From assembly GCF_001898575.1 (NCBI RefSeq), contig NZ_MKUD01000036.1, forward strand, positions 1-64,000: a stretch of 64,000 bases of DNA, in the 5' to 3' direction. Below the pieces are notes generated by a model, which saw only the letters and a program-made list of their open reading frames with translations, ran no database searches and was not told where the DNA came from. Shown here piece by piece: positions 25,190 through 35,521 of the stretch; position 1 is the first letter of the stretch, and every line of letters begins with the position of its first letter. Position numbers and translations under genes: made by a program. The stretch comes from Spirosoma sp. 48-14. Lineage in GTDB: Bacteria > Bacteroidota > Bacteroidia > Cytophagales > Spirosomataceae.

Positions 25190-25887
25190 GCCGACTGAGC
25201 CAAATAGTCTGAATTGGGCGCGTAAACGAACAGGCATGACCCGCCTTTGACAGCCTGAATAATGCCTTTCGAATCGGCATAGGGAACGGCTGGGCAACCC
25301 TGGCTGCGACCTAAACGACCCGTCTTCCGAATAATGTCTTCACAAACATAATCAGCTCCGTGAAGGACAATATTTCGATTGTAGACATTGTCGTTAAAGC
25401 CTTTCTCCAGCCCTTTCAGTTGGAGCGACAGACCATGTTTACCCATATAGGTGCTCAGGGTCTGATAAAAGCCGAGGCTCGACTGAAACGAGGACTGCGT
25501 ATTGGAGAATTGATTGGCCACCAGATCACCTGAGTTTCGTCCATGCGCTACATAGGTGTTGAAAAGCAGCTTTTTGTTGAACAAATCCACCACATACAGT
25601 CGTTTACGATTCGAGGGCTGGCTCAGATCAACGATCGTCAGCATAGATTTGGCCGTGTCCATTTTCTGCCAGCCACGGAGAGCGTACTCAAAAACACTGC
25701 GCTGCAAACCAGTCTGTGCTAAGTTAAGTTGGTCATAGATAGCAAGATGCCCGGTCGAATTAAGTTTTAATGTCGTTGCCGCCTTAGGCGCTGCGGCTGC
25801 CAGAGTCACGTTACGAGTGGATTTGTATCCGGTGATAGCCAAATAAACTATGGCTAAACTTACCAGAAGCAAAAAAACATTCTTCAT
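25159..25887 (-). CDS. L,D-transpeptidase catalytic domain protein (YkuD_2 type)
   Basis: 242 residues with an N-terminal signal or anchor helix (MKNVFLLLVSLAIVYLAI). The catalytic region has VAHGRNSGDLVANQFSN, NIVLHGADYVCEDI and GRSQGCPAVPYAD, the His and Cys of the YkuD_2 group. It differs from the YkuD protein encoded on the opposite strand, so the two are not a simple duplication. Its last ten codons overlap the end of that gene. Confidence 0.88.
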   Translation of the reverse strand: MKNVFLLLVSLAIVYLAITGYKSTRNVTLAAAAPKAATTLKLNSTGHLAIYDQLNLAQTGLQRSVFEYALRGWQKMDTAKSMLTIVDLSQPSNRKRLYVVDLFNKKLLFNTYVAHGRNSGDLVANQFSNTQSSFQSSLGFYQTLSTYMGKHGLSLQLKGLEKGFNDNVYNRNIVLHGADYVCEDIIRKTGRLGRSQGCPAVPYADSKGIIQAVKGGSCLFVYAPNSDYLAQSAYLAQPYTSL

Positions 25888-25998
25888 GCCGATAAATAAG
25901 TAATTGTTTATGGGTTTATGAGGATGTACAAACTTACAACAGCCTGACTACAGGTTTAATTCGCTCAAGATATTACTTTTTAGTTAAAAAAAGCAAGT

Positions 25999-26742
25999 AT
26001 GACTGCTTACGAACGAGCGGTTCGAAACGAATTGACCCGCTGGCAACAGGCCATGCAGAAGCCACCATCCTCCTTTGGAAAGCTCTCAACGTCGTTGCAA
26101 CGCCGAATTAATCGTATTATTCCTGATCGGGTCCATGCCATTATTACAGCCACAATCAAGCAGATGACACGGGCGGTTTTATTTGGGGCTGAGTTTTTAA
26201 ACAAGGCGCCTATTGAAGGGCAGACCCTCACGCAGCGCGATGCGGCTGTAGCTAAACGGATCGATTTCTACCGAAAGACCAGTGCGGCCGAGGGGGGCGT
26301 AACCGGGGCAGGTGGGTTTTGGCTCGGTCTGGCCGATTTTCCTATCCTGCTGGCTCTGAAAATGAAAATGCTGTTCGAAATCGCCAGTCTGTATGGATTC
26401 TCGGTGAGCGACTACCGCGAACGGGTATTTATTCTATATGTCTTTCAACTGGCCTTTTCGAGTCAGGAGCGCCGGCAGCTGGTATACGAGTATATTGCCA
26501 ACTGGCCTGAACACAGCCGTCAATTACCAGAAGACATTAATCAGTTCGACTGGCTAACGTTTCAGCAGGAGTATCGCGACTATATCGACCTGGCGAAGAT
26601 GGCTCAACTGATTCCTGGTATCGGAGCAGCGGTGGGCATTGTTGTCAATTATCGACTGATTAACCAGTTGGGCCGAACCGCCATGAATGCATACCGGATG
26701 CGACTCCTGGCGACTGATCATCCTTCATTGTTAACTGAGTAG
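25999..26742 (+). CDS. EcsC family protein
   Basis: 247 residues. EcsC features are GGVTGAGGFWLGLADFPILLALKMKMLFEIASLYGF in the middle (two short hydrophobic stretches) and IPGIGAAVGIVVNYRLINQLG near the end. EcsC proteins are poorly understood; some carry hydrolase-like folds and act at the membrane. It is divergent from the L,D-transpeptidase at 25887, 111 bp away. Confidence 0.85.
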   Translation: MTAYERAVRNELTRWQQAMQKPPSSFGKLSTSLQRRINRIIPDRVHAIITATIKQMTRAVLFGAEFLNKAPIEGQTLTQRDAAVAKRIDFYRKTSAAEGGVTGAGGFWLGLADFPILLALKMKMLFEIASLYGFSVSDYRERVFILYVFQLAFSSQERRQLVYEYIANWPEHSRQLPEDINQFDWLTFQQEYRDYIDLAKMAQLIPGIGAAVGIVVNYRLINQLGRTAMNAYRMRLLATDHPSLLTE

Positions 26743-26763
26743 TCTGGCTAAAAAATAACCAGT

Positions 26764-26913
26764 TTACGGCTTTTTGGGGATTTGGTAACCCAGGAATCCG
26801 GATGTTGCGGGATCATAGCCCATAATCTGTCTCGTAATGTCGCTGATTAGTCGTAAGCCAGTGGTTGAATTGGTAAAATACACAACGGCATCTTTGCGGC
26901 TACGATGGCGTTC
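26764..26913 (-). pseudogene. C-terminal remnant of a serine hydrolase-like gene
   Basis: Directly after the stop of the barrel gene, in the same frame, 49 codons remain open and end with TAA at 26764-26766. The translation includes RKDAVVYFTNSTTGLRLIS and DITRQIMGYDPATSGFLGY. The VVYFTNSTTG stretch resembles the last strand and helix of beta-lactamase-like serine hydrolases (class C/PBP4-like), from memory. There is no start codon or upstream catalytic part, so this is probably a deletion remnant. Confidence 0.5.
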
Positions 26914-27585
26914 TCAAAATGCATAAGCTGCATGCATCAACAGGCTGACTTCGAAAGAGTTGTCGTGCGTGCTGGCTCCGCCCAATTGCCCAAAGTTATA
27001 ACTCCAGACGGGTTGTGCCGATACTGTATACCGATCGGTCAGTTTGTAGCGAGCCCCTGCCCCTAATAACCCCAGAAAAATAGGGCGCGGTTTGTCGAGT
27101 AGTCGTAAATACTGGGTCGATTCACCCGTCCGCTTCACAACCACTCGCGAAGTGATAGGGAGATCGACCAGGAAACCCATTGAGAAAAAGGGGGACAATC
27201 GTTTTGGCGACGAGTAGTAATTCAGTTGGATTGGGAATCGGACGACTCGTTTGTGAAGCGCAACGGTGCCTTCGCCCGCTGTAGGTTGCCGTTCTTGCCG
27301 AATGGTAAGCTGCTGAAACCAGATGCCTGACGAGTACGACCAGCCGGGGGTATAGTCCCGAATGACGGATACCCCAGCCGAAAAGCCGGTTGCCCAGCGG
27401 CTGCCGTTCAGGAAAACAGGTTCCACAATCTGCCCATCACTCTCTGGATAGAAATACCGGAATTTATACACCGTATGCGAAAACGTAGGGGAGACCGTTG
27501 CCGAAAGGGACAGCTTTTTCTGACCGAAAGCCAGTGCGATTGGAGAAAGGAGTAAGGCAAGCAAAAGACAGAACGTCCTGTTCAT
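26914..27585 (-). CDS. Outer membrane beta-barrel protein
   Basis: 223 residues with a signal peptide (MNRTFCLLLALLLSPIALAFG). The mature part alternates polar and aromatic residues as in small 8-10-strand barrels (YTPGWSYSSGIWFQQLTI, VVRFPIQLNYYSS, FSMGFLVDLPI, YTVSAQPVWSYNFG) and ends in Phe, as barrel proteins inserted by BAM do. It resembles PorT-like barrels in general form only. The remnant of another gene follows its stop directly. Confidence 0.78.
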   Translation of the reverse strand: MNRTFCLLLALLLSPIALAFGQKKLSLSATVSPTFSHTVYKFRYFYPESDGQIVEPVFLNGSRWATGFSAGVSVIRDYTPGWSYSSGIWFQQLTIRQERQPTAGEGTVALHKRVVRFPIQLNYYSSPKRLSPFFSMGFLVDLPITSRVVVKRTGESTQYLRLLDKPRPIFLGLLGAGARYKLTDRYTVSAQPVWSYNFGQLGGASTHDNSFEVSLLMHAAYAF

Positions 27586-27677
27586 ACTGAAACCGCTGAG
27601 TTCGGATGGGAAAGATACACCGACAACCGATTGGACCCATTAACTTAGCTCCAAAATTACCAATCTTACATTCGCTC

Positions 27678-28595
27678 ATGCTCTTTTTAGCCCTTAGCAT
27701 CCTGCTTTCGGTGCTGTTGCTGCTGAATTTTCGAATATTCCCCCGCTATCAGGTCGATACCTTTCAGGCCATTGTGTTCAACTACCCGGTCTGCTTTCTG
27801 ACTGGATTGGCCCTCTTACCTGCTGGGCAGTCGTTCACCATTGATTTTTCGCAGACCTGGACCTGGCTGGCATTTGGCTTGGGGGTTGGTTTCATCCTGA
27901 CATTCATGCTGTCGGGAGCCTCAACGCAGCGGATGGGCATTACGGCGACGTCGCTGGCGAACAATCTTTCGCTGGTGGTGCCGGTGTGCTTCAGTTTGTT
28001 TGTGTTTAAAACGGGCGGTAAGGTGTTCGATGCCCTGAACTACCTCGGTCTTGTTCTGGCCGTTGTGGCGGTAGGGTTAAGTACGTATAAGCCCGAATCG
28101 GCATCCGATCCTGGTGCAAAGCGTGGTCGATTAGGAGCCAATGTCCTGCTACCCATAGGCGTATTCCTATTTTATGGCGCCACCAACACCATGATCAACT
28201 ACATGAACCTGCACTATATTCCTTCGACCGATAAGACCATTCAGGTAACTCTGACAATGGTAATCGGAGCAATTGTCGCTGGTTTGCTGATGCTGATCAT
28301 TCGACTCATTCAGGGAAAAGAGCGGATTCTGGCTCGTAATCTGGTTGGGGCAGTTACGCTGGGTATTCCCAATTTCCTGAGTTTCTATACATTAGTCATG
28401 GCCCTGTCGGCATTTGGGGGCAATGGCGCATTTGTGTATCCGCTCTACAATATCGGCGTTATTCTGCTGGCTGCCCTTATGGCCGCTCTGTTCTTCAAAG
28501 AATCTCTCTCGACGGCTAATAAGCTTGGCCTTGGGTTAGCTGTTGTAGCGATTAGTTTGATTTCCTGGCAGGAGCTTGCCTCGCTTCGGTTATAA
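27678..28595 (+). CDS. DMT (EamA-type) transporter
   Basis: 305 residues from the ATG at 27678, which begins the first membrane helix; the 24-residue upstream extension is not hydrophobic. About ten membrane helices in two halves, each related to EamA (FGLGVGFILTFMLSGAST, YNIGVILLAALMAALFFKESLS). The substrate is unknown; members export amino acids, nucleosides or drugs. It is divergent from the barrel gene. Confidence 0.85.
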   Translation: MLFLALSILLSVLLLLNFRIFPRYQVDTFQAIVFNYPVCFLTGLALLPAGQSFTIDFSQTWTWLAFGLGVGFILTFMLSGASTQRMGITATSLANNLSLVVPVCFSLFVFKTGGKVFDALNYLGLVLAVVAVGLSTYKPESASDPGAKRGRLGANVLLPIGVFLFYGATNTMINYMNLHYIPSTDKTIQVTLTMVIGAIVAGLLMLIIRLIQGKERILARNLVGAVTLGIPNFLSFYTLVMALSAFGGNGAFVYPLYNIGVILLAALMAALFFKESLSTANKLGLGLAVVAISLISWQELASLRL

Positions 28596-28760
28596 TCCCT
28601 TTTGTTTCTTGCCTGACTACAAGGTATATGGCAGAGAAAAAATGACGATGCAATCGGGCGATTCGATGCGGGTAGTGGCGCAACCGATTGGCTATTTACC
28701 CGGTGCAGAGGTTAAATTCCGGAAATAAACGACTTTTGTTCCAACAAAACTCCTGAGTGT

Positions 28761-30335
28761 ATGACGTTGAAACTGATGGCTAAGTCCGTAGCAGGGCTGG
28801 CTGCTTTGGGTACCTTGCTGTTTGTCGCCCCCGGTTATTTGCCTGAAAAACCGGCCCCTGTTCAGAAACCCGCCCGTCCGAACATTATTTTTATTTTCTC
28901 CGACGATCATACGCATCAGGCTATCAGCGCGTATGGAAGTAAGCTAGCCAAAACCCCCAATATCGACCGGATTGCCAACGAGGGGGCTATTCTGCATACC
29001 AACATTGTGACCAATTCCATTTGTGGGCCCAGCCGGGCTACGCTTCTCACAGGCCAGTTTAGCCACGTGAATGGGTACAAACTCAATGAGAAGGTATTCG
29101 ATATCCGGCAGTCGGTATTTCCCGAAGAGTTGCAGAAGAATGGCTATCAAACGGCCTGGGTTGGGAAAATGCACCTGGGTTCACTGCCGCATGGTTTCGA
29201 TTACCTGAACGTACTGCCCGGACATGGCCATTACTACAATTCCGATTTTGTGAACTCAAAAAATGAAACGGTACGCTATCCTGGCTATGTGACAAATGTG
29301 ATTACGCAACTGTCGCTTGACTGGCTAAAGCAGCGCGACGAATCGAAACCGTTTTTTCTGGTCGTCGGTCATAAAGCCACCCACCGCGAGTGGTTGCCCG
29401 ATATTCCCGATCTGGGGGCGTATGATAACCGCACCTTTCCCATTCCGCCAACTTTTTATGATGATTATGCAGGGCGCTTAGCGGCTCAGGATCAGGATAT
29501 GACCATCGATAAAACGATGCGACTTAAAGAGGATTTGAAAGTTCATCTCGATTACGACAATAAGGGGGCTTTCAATGGCTATAATCGATTTACGCCCGAA
29601 CAACGTAAACCCTTTCAGACCTACTATGATAAAATCAGTAAAGAGTTCGATGAGAAAAAGTTAACAGGTAAGGCCTTGGTGGAGTGGAAGTACCAGCGCT
29701 ATCTGAAAGATTATCTGTCAGTAGCCAATTCCCTGGATCGCAACATCGGCGAACTGCTGGATTATCTGGATAAAACAGGGCTGTCGAAAAATACCGTCGT
29801 GGTGTATGCCTCCGATCAGGGATTTTACATGGGCGAACATGGCTGGTTCGACAAACGCTGGATCTACGAAGAATCGCTGAAAACGCCCTTCGTGATTCGG
29901 TATCCGGGTGTGATTAAACCCCACACGCACATCAACCAACTGGTATCTAATATCGACTGGGCTCCGACGATCCTCAGCCTGACTGGTACGGCTATTCCAA
30001 GCTATATTCAGGGCGAATCGTTTCTGCCATTACTGAAAGGCGAAAAGACAAATTGGCGAAAAGAAGCGTATTATCATTACTACGAGTTCCCACAGCCACA
30101 CCACGTATCCCCCCATTTTGGCATCCGAACCGAACAATATACCTTGGCTCGTTTCTACGGTCCAAAGGATTTCTGGGAACTGTACGACATCAAAAAAGAC
30201 CCGCACAACCTGCATAATTTGTACGGACAGAAAGGGTACGAAACCATTACGGCCGATTTGAAAAAGAAACTGACGGAGCAGATAAAGAAGTATAAGGACG
30301 ATGAGGCTCTTAAGCTGGTTGACAGTAAATCGTAG
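28761..30335 (+). CDS. Exported sulfatase (S1 family)
   Basis: 524 residues with a signal peptide (about 1-25). The sulfatase core is clear: NIIFIFSDDHTHQAISAYGS with metal-binding Asp 48 and 49, and the formylglycine site at C88 in ICGPSRATLLTG (CxPSR). Further conserved parts are WVGKMHLG, VVVYASDQGFYMGEHGWFDKRW and TPFVIRYPG. It should hydrolyse sulfate esters, probably on polysaccharides, in the periplasm. The downstream gene encodes its activating enzyme and overlaps by up to 35 bp. Confidence 0.94.
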   Translation: MTLKLMAKSVAGLAALGTLLFVAPGYLPEKPAPVQKPARPNIIFIFSDDHTHQAISAYGSKLAKTPNIDRIANEGAILHTNIVTNSICGPSRATLLTGQFSHVNGYKLNEKVFDIRQSVFPEELQKNGYQTAWVGKMHLGSLPHGFDYLNVLPGHGHYYNSDFVNSKNETVRYPGYVTNVITQLSLDWLKQRDESKPFFLVVGHKATHREWLPDIPDLGAYDNRTFPIPPTFYDDYAGRLAAQDQDMTIDKTMRLKEDLKVHLDYDNKGAFNGYNRFTPEQRKPFQTYYDKISKEFDEKKLTGKALVEWKYQRYLKDYLSVANSLDRNIGELLDYLDKTGLSKNTVVVYASDQGFYMGEHGWFDKRWIYEESLKTPFVIRYPGVIKPHTHINQLVSNIDWAPTILSLTGTAIPSYIQGESFLPLLKGEKTNWRKEAYYHYYEFPQPHHVSPHFGIRTEQYTLARFYGPKDFWELYDIKKDPHNLHNLYGQKGYETITADLKKKLTEQIKKYKDDEALKLVDSKS

Positions 30336-31467
30336 TATAATCACCTCACCAACATGTCGGCCCGGCCTGATAGAAGGAGAGGGGTTGGGGTGGAGTAGCC
30401 TCTTGCTCTCCACGATTCTAATCACCATGGCAGGGTGCTCGTCTTCCAGCCAGACCGACGAAGAAAAGGCACAGGCTAAAGCTGATTCGGCTGCGGCTTG
30501 TATCGCGGAAGGAATGCCTTCGCGGGCGGCTGCTATTCGGCAGTCGGCTTCCGGGCCAGAGTCGGGTACGGGCACTACGGCTGGTATGGTCTGGATACCC
30601 GGTGGTAATTTTCTGATGGGGGCCGACGAGTTTGTGGATGCCCGTCCTGTTCATCCCGTTTCAGTCAAAGGATTCTGGATGGATGAGCATGAAGTGACCA
30701 ATGCCGAGTTTGGCCGATTCGTTGCCGCTACGGGTTATAAAACCATTGCCGAACGACCACTCAATCCCGCCGATTATCCGAGTGTTCCGGCTGAACAACT
30801 TGTGCCGGGCTCCGCCGTGTTTACGCCACCTTCTCAGAAAGTATCGCTCGAAAACCCTTTACGTTGGTGGCAGTATGTGAAAGGAGCCAGCTGGGAGCAT
30901 CCTGTGGGGCCATCCAGCACCCTGAAAGGGCATGAGAACGAGCCTGTTGTGCATGTCAGTTATGAAGATGCACTAGCCTACGCAAACTGGGCTGGGAAAC
31001 GATTGCCTACCGAAGCCGAATGGGAATTTGCGGCCCAGGGGGGCAAAGGAAATCGGACCTATTATTGGGGGACGGAACTGAAACCAGCTGGAAAATGGGT
31101 AGCCAATATCTATCAGGGCAGTTTCCCTGACCATAATACCTCCGAAGATGGGTTTACAGGGGTAGCGCCGGTAAAATCATTTTCGCCTAACCCGTATGGG
31201 TTGTATGATATGGATGGCAACGTGTGGGAGTGGTGTCAGGATTTTTACCGGCCCGACTATTACGCGAAGCTGGTGAAAGACAATCCAAAAGGGCCGTCGG
31301 ACAGTTACGACCCCGACGAACCCGGGGCGGTGAAGCGGGTGCAGCGGGGTGGCTCCTTTTTGTGCAGTGATGAGTATTGCATTCGCTACAAAGCGGGCAG
31401 CCGGGGCAAGGGCGAAGTGACTAGCGGAAGTAATAATCTCGGTTTTCGTTGTGTACGGGATAAATGA
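30301..31467 (+). CDS. Formylglycine-generating enzyme (sulfatase maturase), lipoprotein
   Basis: Up to 388 residues. The ATG at 30301 overlaps the sulfatase gene; TTG at 30385 would give a neater lipoprotein signal (SSLLLSTILITMAGCSSS), and the sequence between resembles a GC-rich intergenic repeat. The FGE-sulfatase domain runs from MVWIPGGNFLMGADEF to the end, with DEHEVTNAEFGRFV, KRLPTEAEWEFAAQGG, DMDGNVWEWCQDFY and GGSFLCSDEYCIRYKAGSRG. C355 and C360 match the two active-site Cys (Cx4C) of aerobic FGE, so it is probably active. It converts the sulfatase Cys88 to formylglycine. Confidence 0.88.
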   Translation: MRLLSWLTVNRSIITSPTCRPGLIEGEGLGWSSLLLSTILITMAGCSSSSQTDEEKAQAKADSAAACIAEGMPSRAAAIRQSASGPESGTGTTAGMVWIPGGNFLMGADEFVDARPVHPVSVKGFWMDEHEVTNAEFGRFVAATGYKTIAERPLNPADYPSVPAEQLVPGSAVFTPPSQKVSLENPLRWWQYVKGASWEHPVGPSSTLKGHENEPVVHVSYEDALAYANWAGKRLPTEAEWEFAAQGGKGNRTYYWGTELKPAGKWVANIYQGSFPDHNTSEDGFTGVAPVKSFSPNPYGLYDMDGNVWEWCQDFYRPDYYAKLVKDNPKGPSDSYDPDEPGAVKRVQRGGSFLCSDEYCIRYKAGSRGKGEVTSGSNNLGFRCVRDK

Positions 31468-31474
31468 ATTTTCT

Positions 31475-31546
31475 GACAGGATTTACAGGATAAAACAGGA
31501 TTGGAAAATTTGAAAGAAAATCCTGTTTTATCCTGTAAATCCTGTC
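31475..31546. repeat. 28-bp perfect inverted repeat built from ACAGGAT units
   Basis: Arms 31475-31502 and 31519-31546 are exact reverse complements around a 16-nt loop. Each arm has three ACAGGAT units separated by 2-3 bases. It lies 7 bp after the FGE stop and may work as a terminator. I recall similar ACAGGAT-rich intergenic repeats in Bacteroidota genomes. Confidence 0.9.
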
Positions 31547-31609
31547 GAAAAGAAAAGATGTAGCATGCGCTGTTCGAGGCTGACTACCCTAAATCCCATT
31601 AAAAATGCG

Positions 31610-31617
31610 TACCTTTG
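31610..31617 (+). promoter_or_regulatory. -7 box of the ABC-F gene
   Basis: TACCTTTG followed by CGG is an exact TAnnTTTG match, 27 bases before the ATG at 31645. Confidence 0.65.
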
Positions 31618-31629
31618 CGGTTCAATTGA

Positions 31630-33276
<1,647 letters not shown>

Positions 33277-33287
33277 TTTCTGACTAG

Positions 33288-33337
33288 TTACTTATAGAAC
33301 GGGGCTGATGCATGCATCAGCCCCGTTCTATAAGTAA
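33288..33337. terminator. 50-bp perfect palindrome, probable bidirectional terminator
   Basis: 33288-33312 and 33313-33337 are exact reverse complements with no spacer: TTACTTATAGAAC at the ends and CTGATGCA at the centre. It lies 11 bp after the ABC-F stop and about 70 bp before the end of the convergent minus-strand gene. It has A/T-rich ends and a GGGGC core, as expected for a terminator. Confidence 0.85.
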
Positions 33338-33406
33338 AACCGCATGGACACAATCGATTGTCTATAGCAGGGAGTGGTTCAATACCTACGCTTATCACTC
33401 AACTAC

Positions 33407-33760
33407 TCAGGAGTGACTAGACAGAATCAGTACAATTTGGGTGAACTCGGCTAATGAAAGCGGGTGACGAATGGGCTTTTCGGCCTGAAACTGGTTCCAG
33501 TGAAAGGTTACCAGGAAATAGATAGGGCCGCTTATACTGGATTGTTTGCCATTCAGGTTATGTTCGATCAGGAGTAATCGTTTGGGGTGAAACTGGTAAT
33601 GACTGACTAATTCAGTCGCCAGGCTGCTCACCCCGTTAGAATGATTGATAGATTGATCGGGCCAGGAAGCAATTACAATCTGTAACTTCCTGTCCATTCG
33701 AATCAAACAGGAGTACATTTGATGGTTGGTGGCTTGAAAAACCACTACACATTCCTCCAT
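33407..33760 (-). CDS. Hypothetical protein
   Basis: 117 residues from the ATG at 33760 (MEECVVVFQATNHQMYSCL); an earlier in-frame start at 33826 adds 22 residues of doubtful coding quality. Mixed alpha/beta composition, no signal peptide: DRKLQIVIASWPDQSINH, LLLIEHNLNGKQ, YFLVTFHWNQFQAEKPIRHPLSL. No family recognised. It is convergent with the ABC-F gene. Confidence 0.5.
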   Translation of the reverse strand: MEECVVVFQATNHQMYSCLIRMDRKLQIVIASWPDQSINHSNGVSSLATELVSHYQFHPKRLLLIEHNLNGKQSSISGPIYFLVTFHWNQFQAEKPIRHPLSLAEFTQIVLILSSHS

Positions 33761-34082
33761 AGGGTATAAGTCAGCCGGTTTATGAATGTTGCAGAAGAAT
33801 AGAAAATAGCCATCTGCCAATGACAAATGGCTATTTAGTCCGCATCTGGATCAGAGATGCATTTCCAACTTGAATGTTCTGTAAACGCGTATGAATAACC
33901 CGTTGGGATCAACCAGGGTAACAGCAAAATTAGATGACTCCTCTGAAACTATACCTGTCCAACCGATTAGAAAAAAATTAGAGTTGATTAGAATTCTATT
34001 AGAAAATACGCCTGTGGCAGGTGATAGCAGAATGAGCTATATTGCTGATTAGTAACGGCCTAAAGTTCGGCTTTGCTTGATC
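33761..34082. other. Intergenic gap
   Basis: About 320 bp between two minus-strand genes. Apart from the in-frame extension noted for the preceding gene, nothing was recognised. It should hold that gene's promoter. Confidence 0.4.
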
Positions 34083-35270
34083 TTACAAACTCACGCCCAT
34101 GTATTCTTTTGTGACTACTCCATTGCATAGTCGTTGGGCGTTGATGAGTGCATGGGCATAGGGAATATGAAGCACGCGACCTGGTGGGTTACCTGTTAAA
34201 TCGGCATCCCAAAGACCAGCCTGGTGCCAGTAATCAAGATGATCCCAGTCGGGACGGTCAATGATCGGGTACAGACAGATACCCCATAATGGTACACCTG
34301 CCTGCAAAACGGCGGCACACTCCTCGGCAATCATGGTTATCCATTGGGGGCGATGCTCTCCAGAATGACTGGTTTCGGTAAGCGCAATCGGCTTCTGATA
34401 CCGGTGGTGGGCTTTCATAAGGAGTTTTCGAAGCGGCAACCAGCGTGGGTCTGGTATGGCGTCGCCCCAGGGCAGATAGTCGGTAAAACCCAGTATCCAC
34501 TGATTGTTGTAGTAATAATTGAAACCCAGTATGTCCAGATAGTCAGGTGAGCCGCCCAGATCGGGAGCCAGATAGCCCGCCAGCATGTCAACAGCCTGGA
34601 ATTGGGCTTCGTCGGCAATGGCTGCTTCTATTATCTGGTCGGAAGTAGCATCAAGAGGAGGGACAATCTGAACCAGCGGCTCAGTAGTCAAAATGCGGAC
34701 TGTGGGGTCTAGCTCACGCATCGCGGCTACGGCTTCAATATACGCTCGCATTAGCCCTCGTTTCACCTCCCATCCCTGATTGATGCAATAAGGCGTGGTC
34801 CCCCGCGCATCGCCCCCGAGCCAGGAGATAAAACTGACTTCGTTGATAGGGGTTACAACCAGGTCTTCGTCGGGATAATGGTCACGGTAAAATTGGACAA
34901 ACGCTCGGCTCATGGCGGCAAAACGACGGGCAAATAAGGGGTGCAGGGGGGATAAGTCGTCGGGATACCCAAAATGACATAAATCCCAGATTTGCTGAAC
35001 ACCGAGTTTATGCCCCGTATCCAACAAGGTTTTAACCACACTCCAGTCGTATTGATACGCTCGTTTCTCGACCTGACTCCAGCGAATTCCTTCCCGAACG
35101 GTTCGAATATGAAACGGTAAAAGCCGACGGTAATCGGCCTCGATCAAGTTCAGGTGTCCGGTTTGAGTCAGTAAATCGACCCGATGACCGAAACAGTTCA
35201 ACTGATCAGCGCATTCAAAGCCCGCCCACCAGAACGACTGGAAGGGGTTGTGGTGTAGTGATGAATCCAT
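34083..35270 (-). CDS. Glycoside hydrolase of GH1-like type
   Basis: 395 residues from the ATG at 35270; a TTG lies three codons earlier. TIM-barrel features are FQSFWWAGFECADQ at the start, FHIRTVREGIRWSQVE, QIWDLCHFGYPDDL, VVTPINEVSFISWL with the likely acid/base Glu, and IALTETSHSGEHRPQW with the likely nucleophile Glu. It ends in DYWHQAGLWDAD. No signal peptide, so cytoplasmic. The divergent gene at 35522 is a glycosyltransferase. Confidence 0.8.
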   Translation of the reverse strand: MDSSLHHNPFQSFWWAGFECADQLNCFGHRVDLLTQTGHLNLIEADYRRLLPFHIRTVREGIRWSQVEKRAYQYDWSVVKTLLDTGHKLGVQQIWDLCHFGYPDDLSPLHPLFARRFAAMSRAFVQFYRDHYPDEDLVVTPINEVSFISWLGGDARGTTPYCINQGWEVKRGLMRAYIEAVAAMRELDPTVRILTTEPLVQIVPPLDATSDQIIEAAIADEAQFQAVDMLAGYLAPDLGGSPDYLDILGFNYYYNNQWILGFTDYLPWGDAIPDPRWLPLRKLLMKAHHRYQKPIALTETSHSGEHRPQWITMIAEECAAVLQAGVPLWGICLYPIIDRPDWDHLDYWHQAGLWDADLTGNPPGRVLHIPYAHALINAQRLCNGVVTKEYMGVSL

Positions 35271-35521
35271 AAATGCCAATGCGGTACCATTCCAGATGTG
35301 TCCTTATGCGAAAGTGTATTCGTCTGGAAATTGTTTGTGGATTGTCTGGTTTGCCATGCTTGGGCGGACCGTCTGCTAACAATTCAGATGAGAAACGAGT
35401 CTGTTCGGATTGGATTCCGGCGCAGCGTTAACAACCGTACGCATACACCGTTCATACTCCTGCGACGATTACCGCACATTGCCTTCGGGCTATGTTCATC
35501 ACTTATATCCTTCAACAGCCC

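Noticed and set aside
28642..28728. 28-codon frame before the sulfatase gene (MQSGDSMRVVAQPIGYLPG)
   Set aside because: It reads somewhat like the end of a protein but is too short to judge and has no upstream gene; may be a remnant.
31475..31546. CRISPR-like short repeats (ACAGGAT units)
   Set aside because: Units are 7 bp with 2-3 bp gaps and form an inverted repeat; no spacers and no cas genes.
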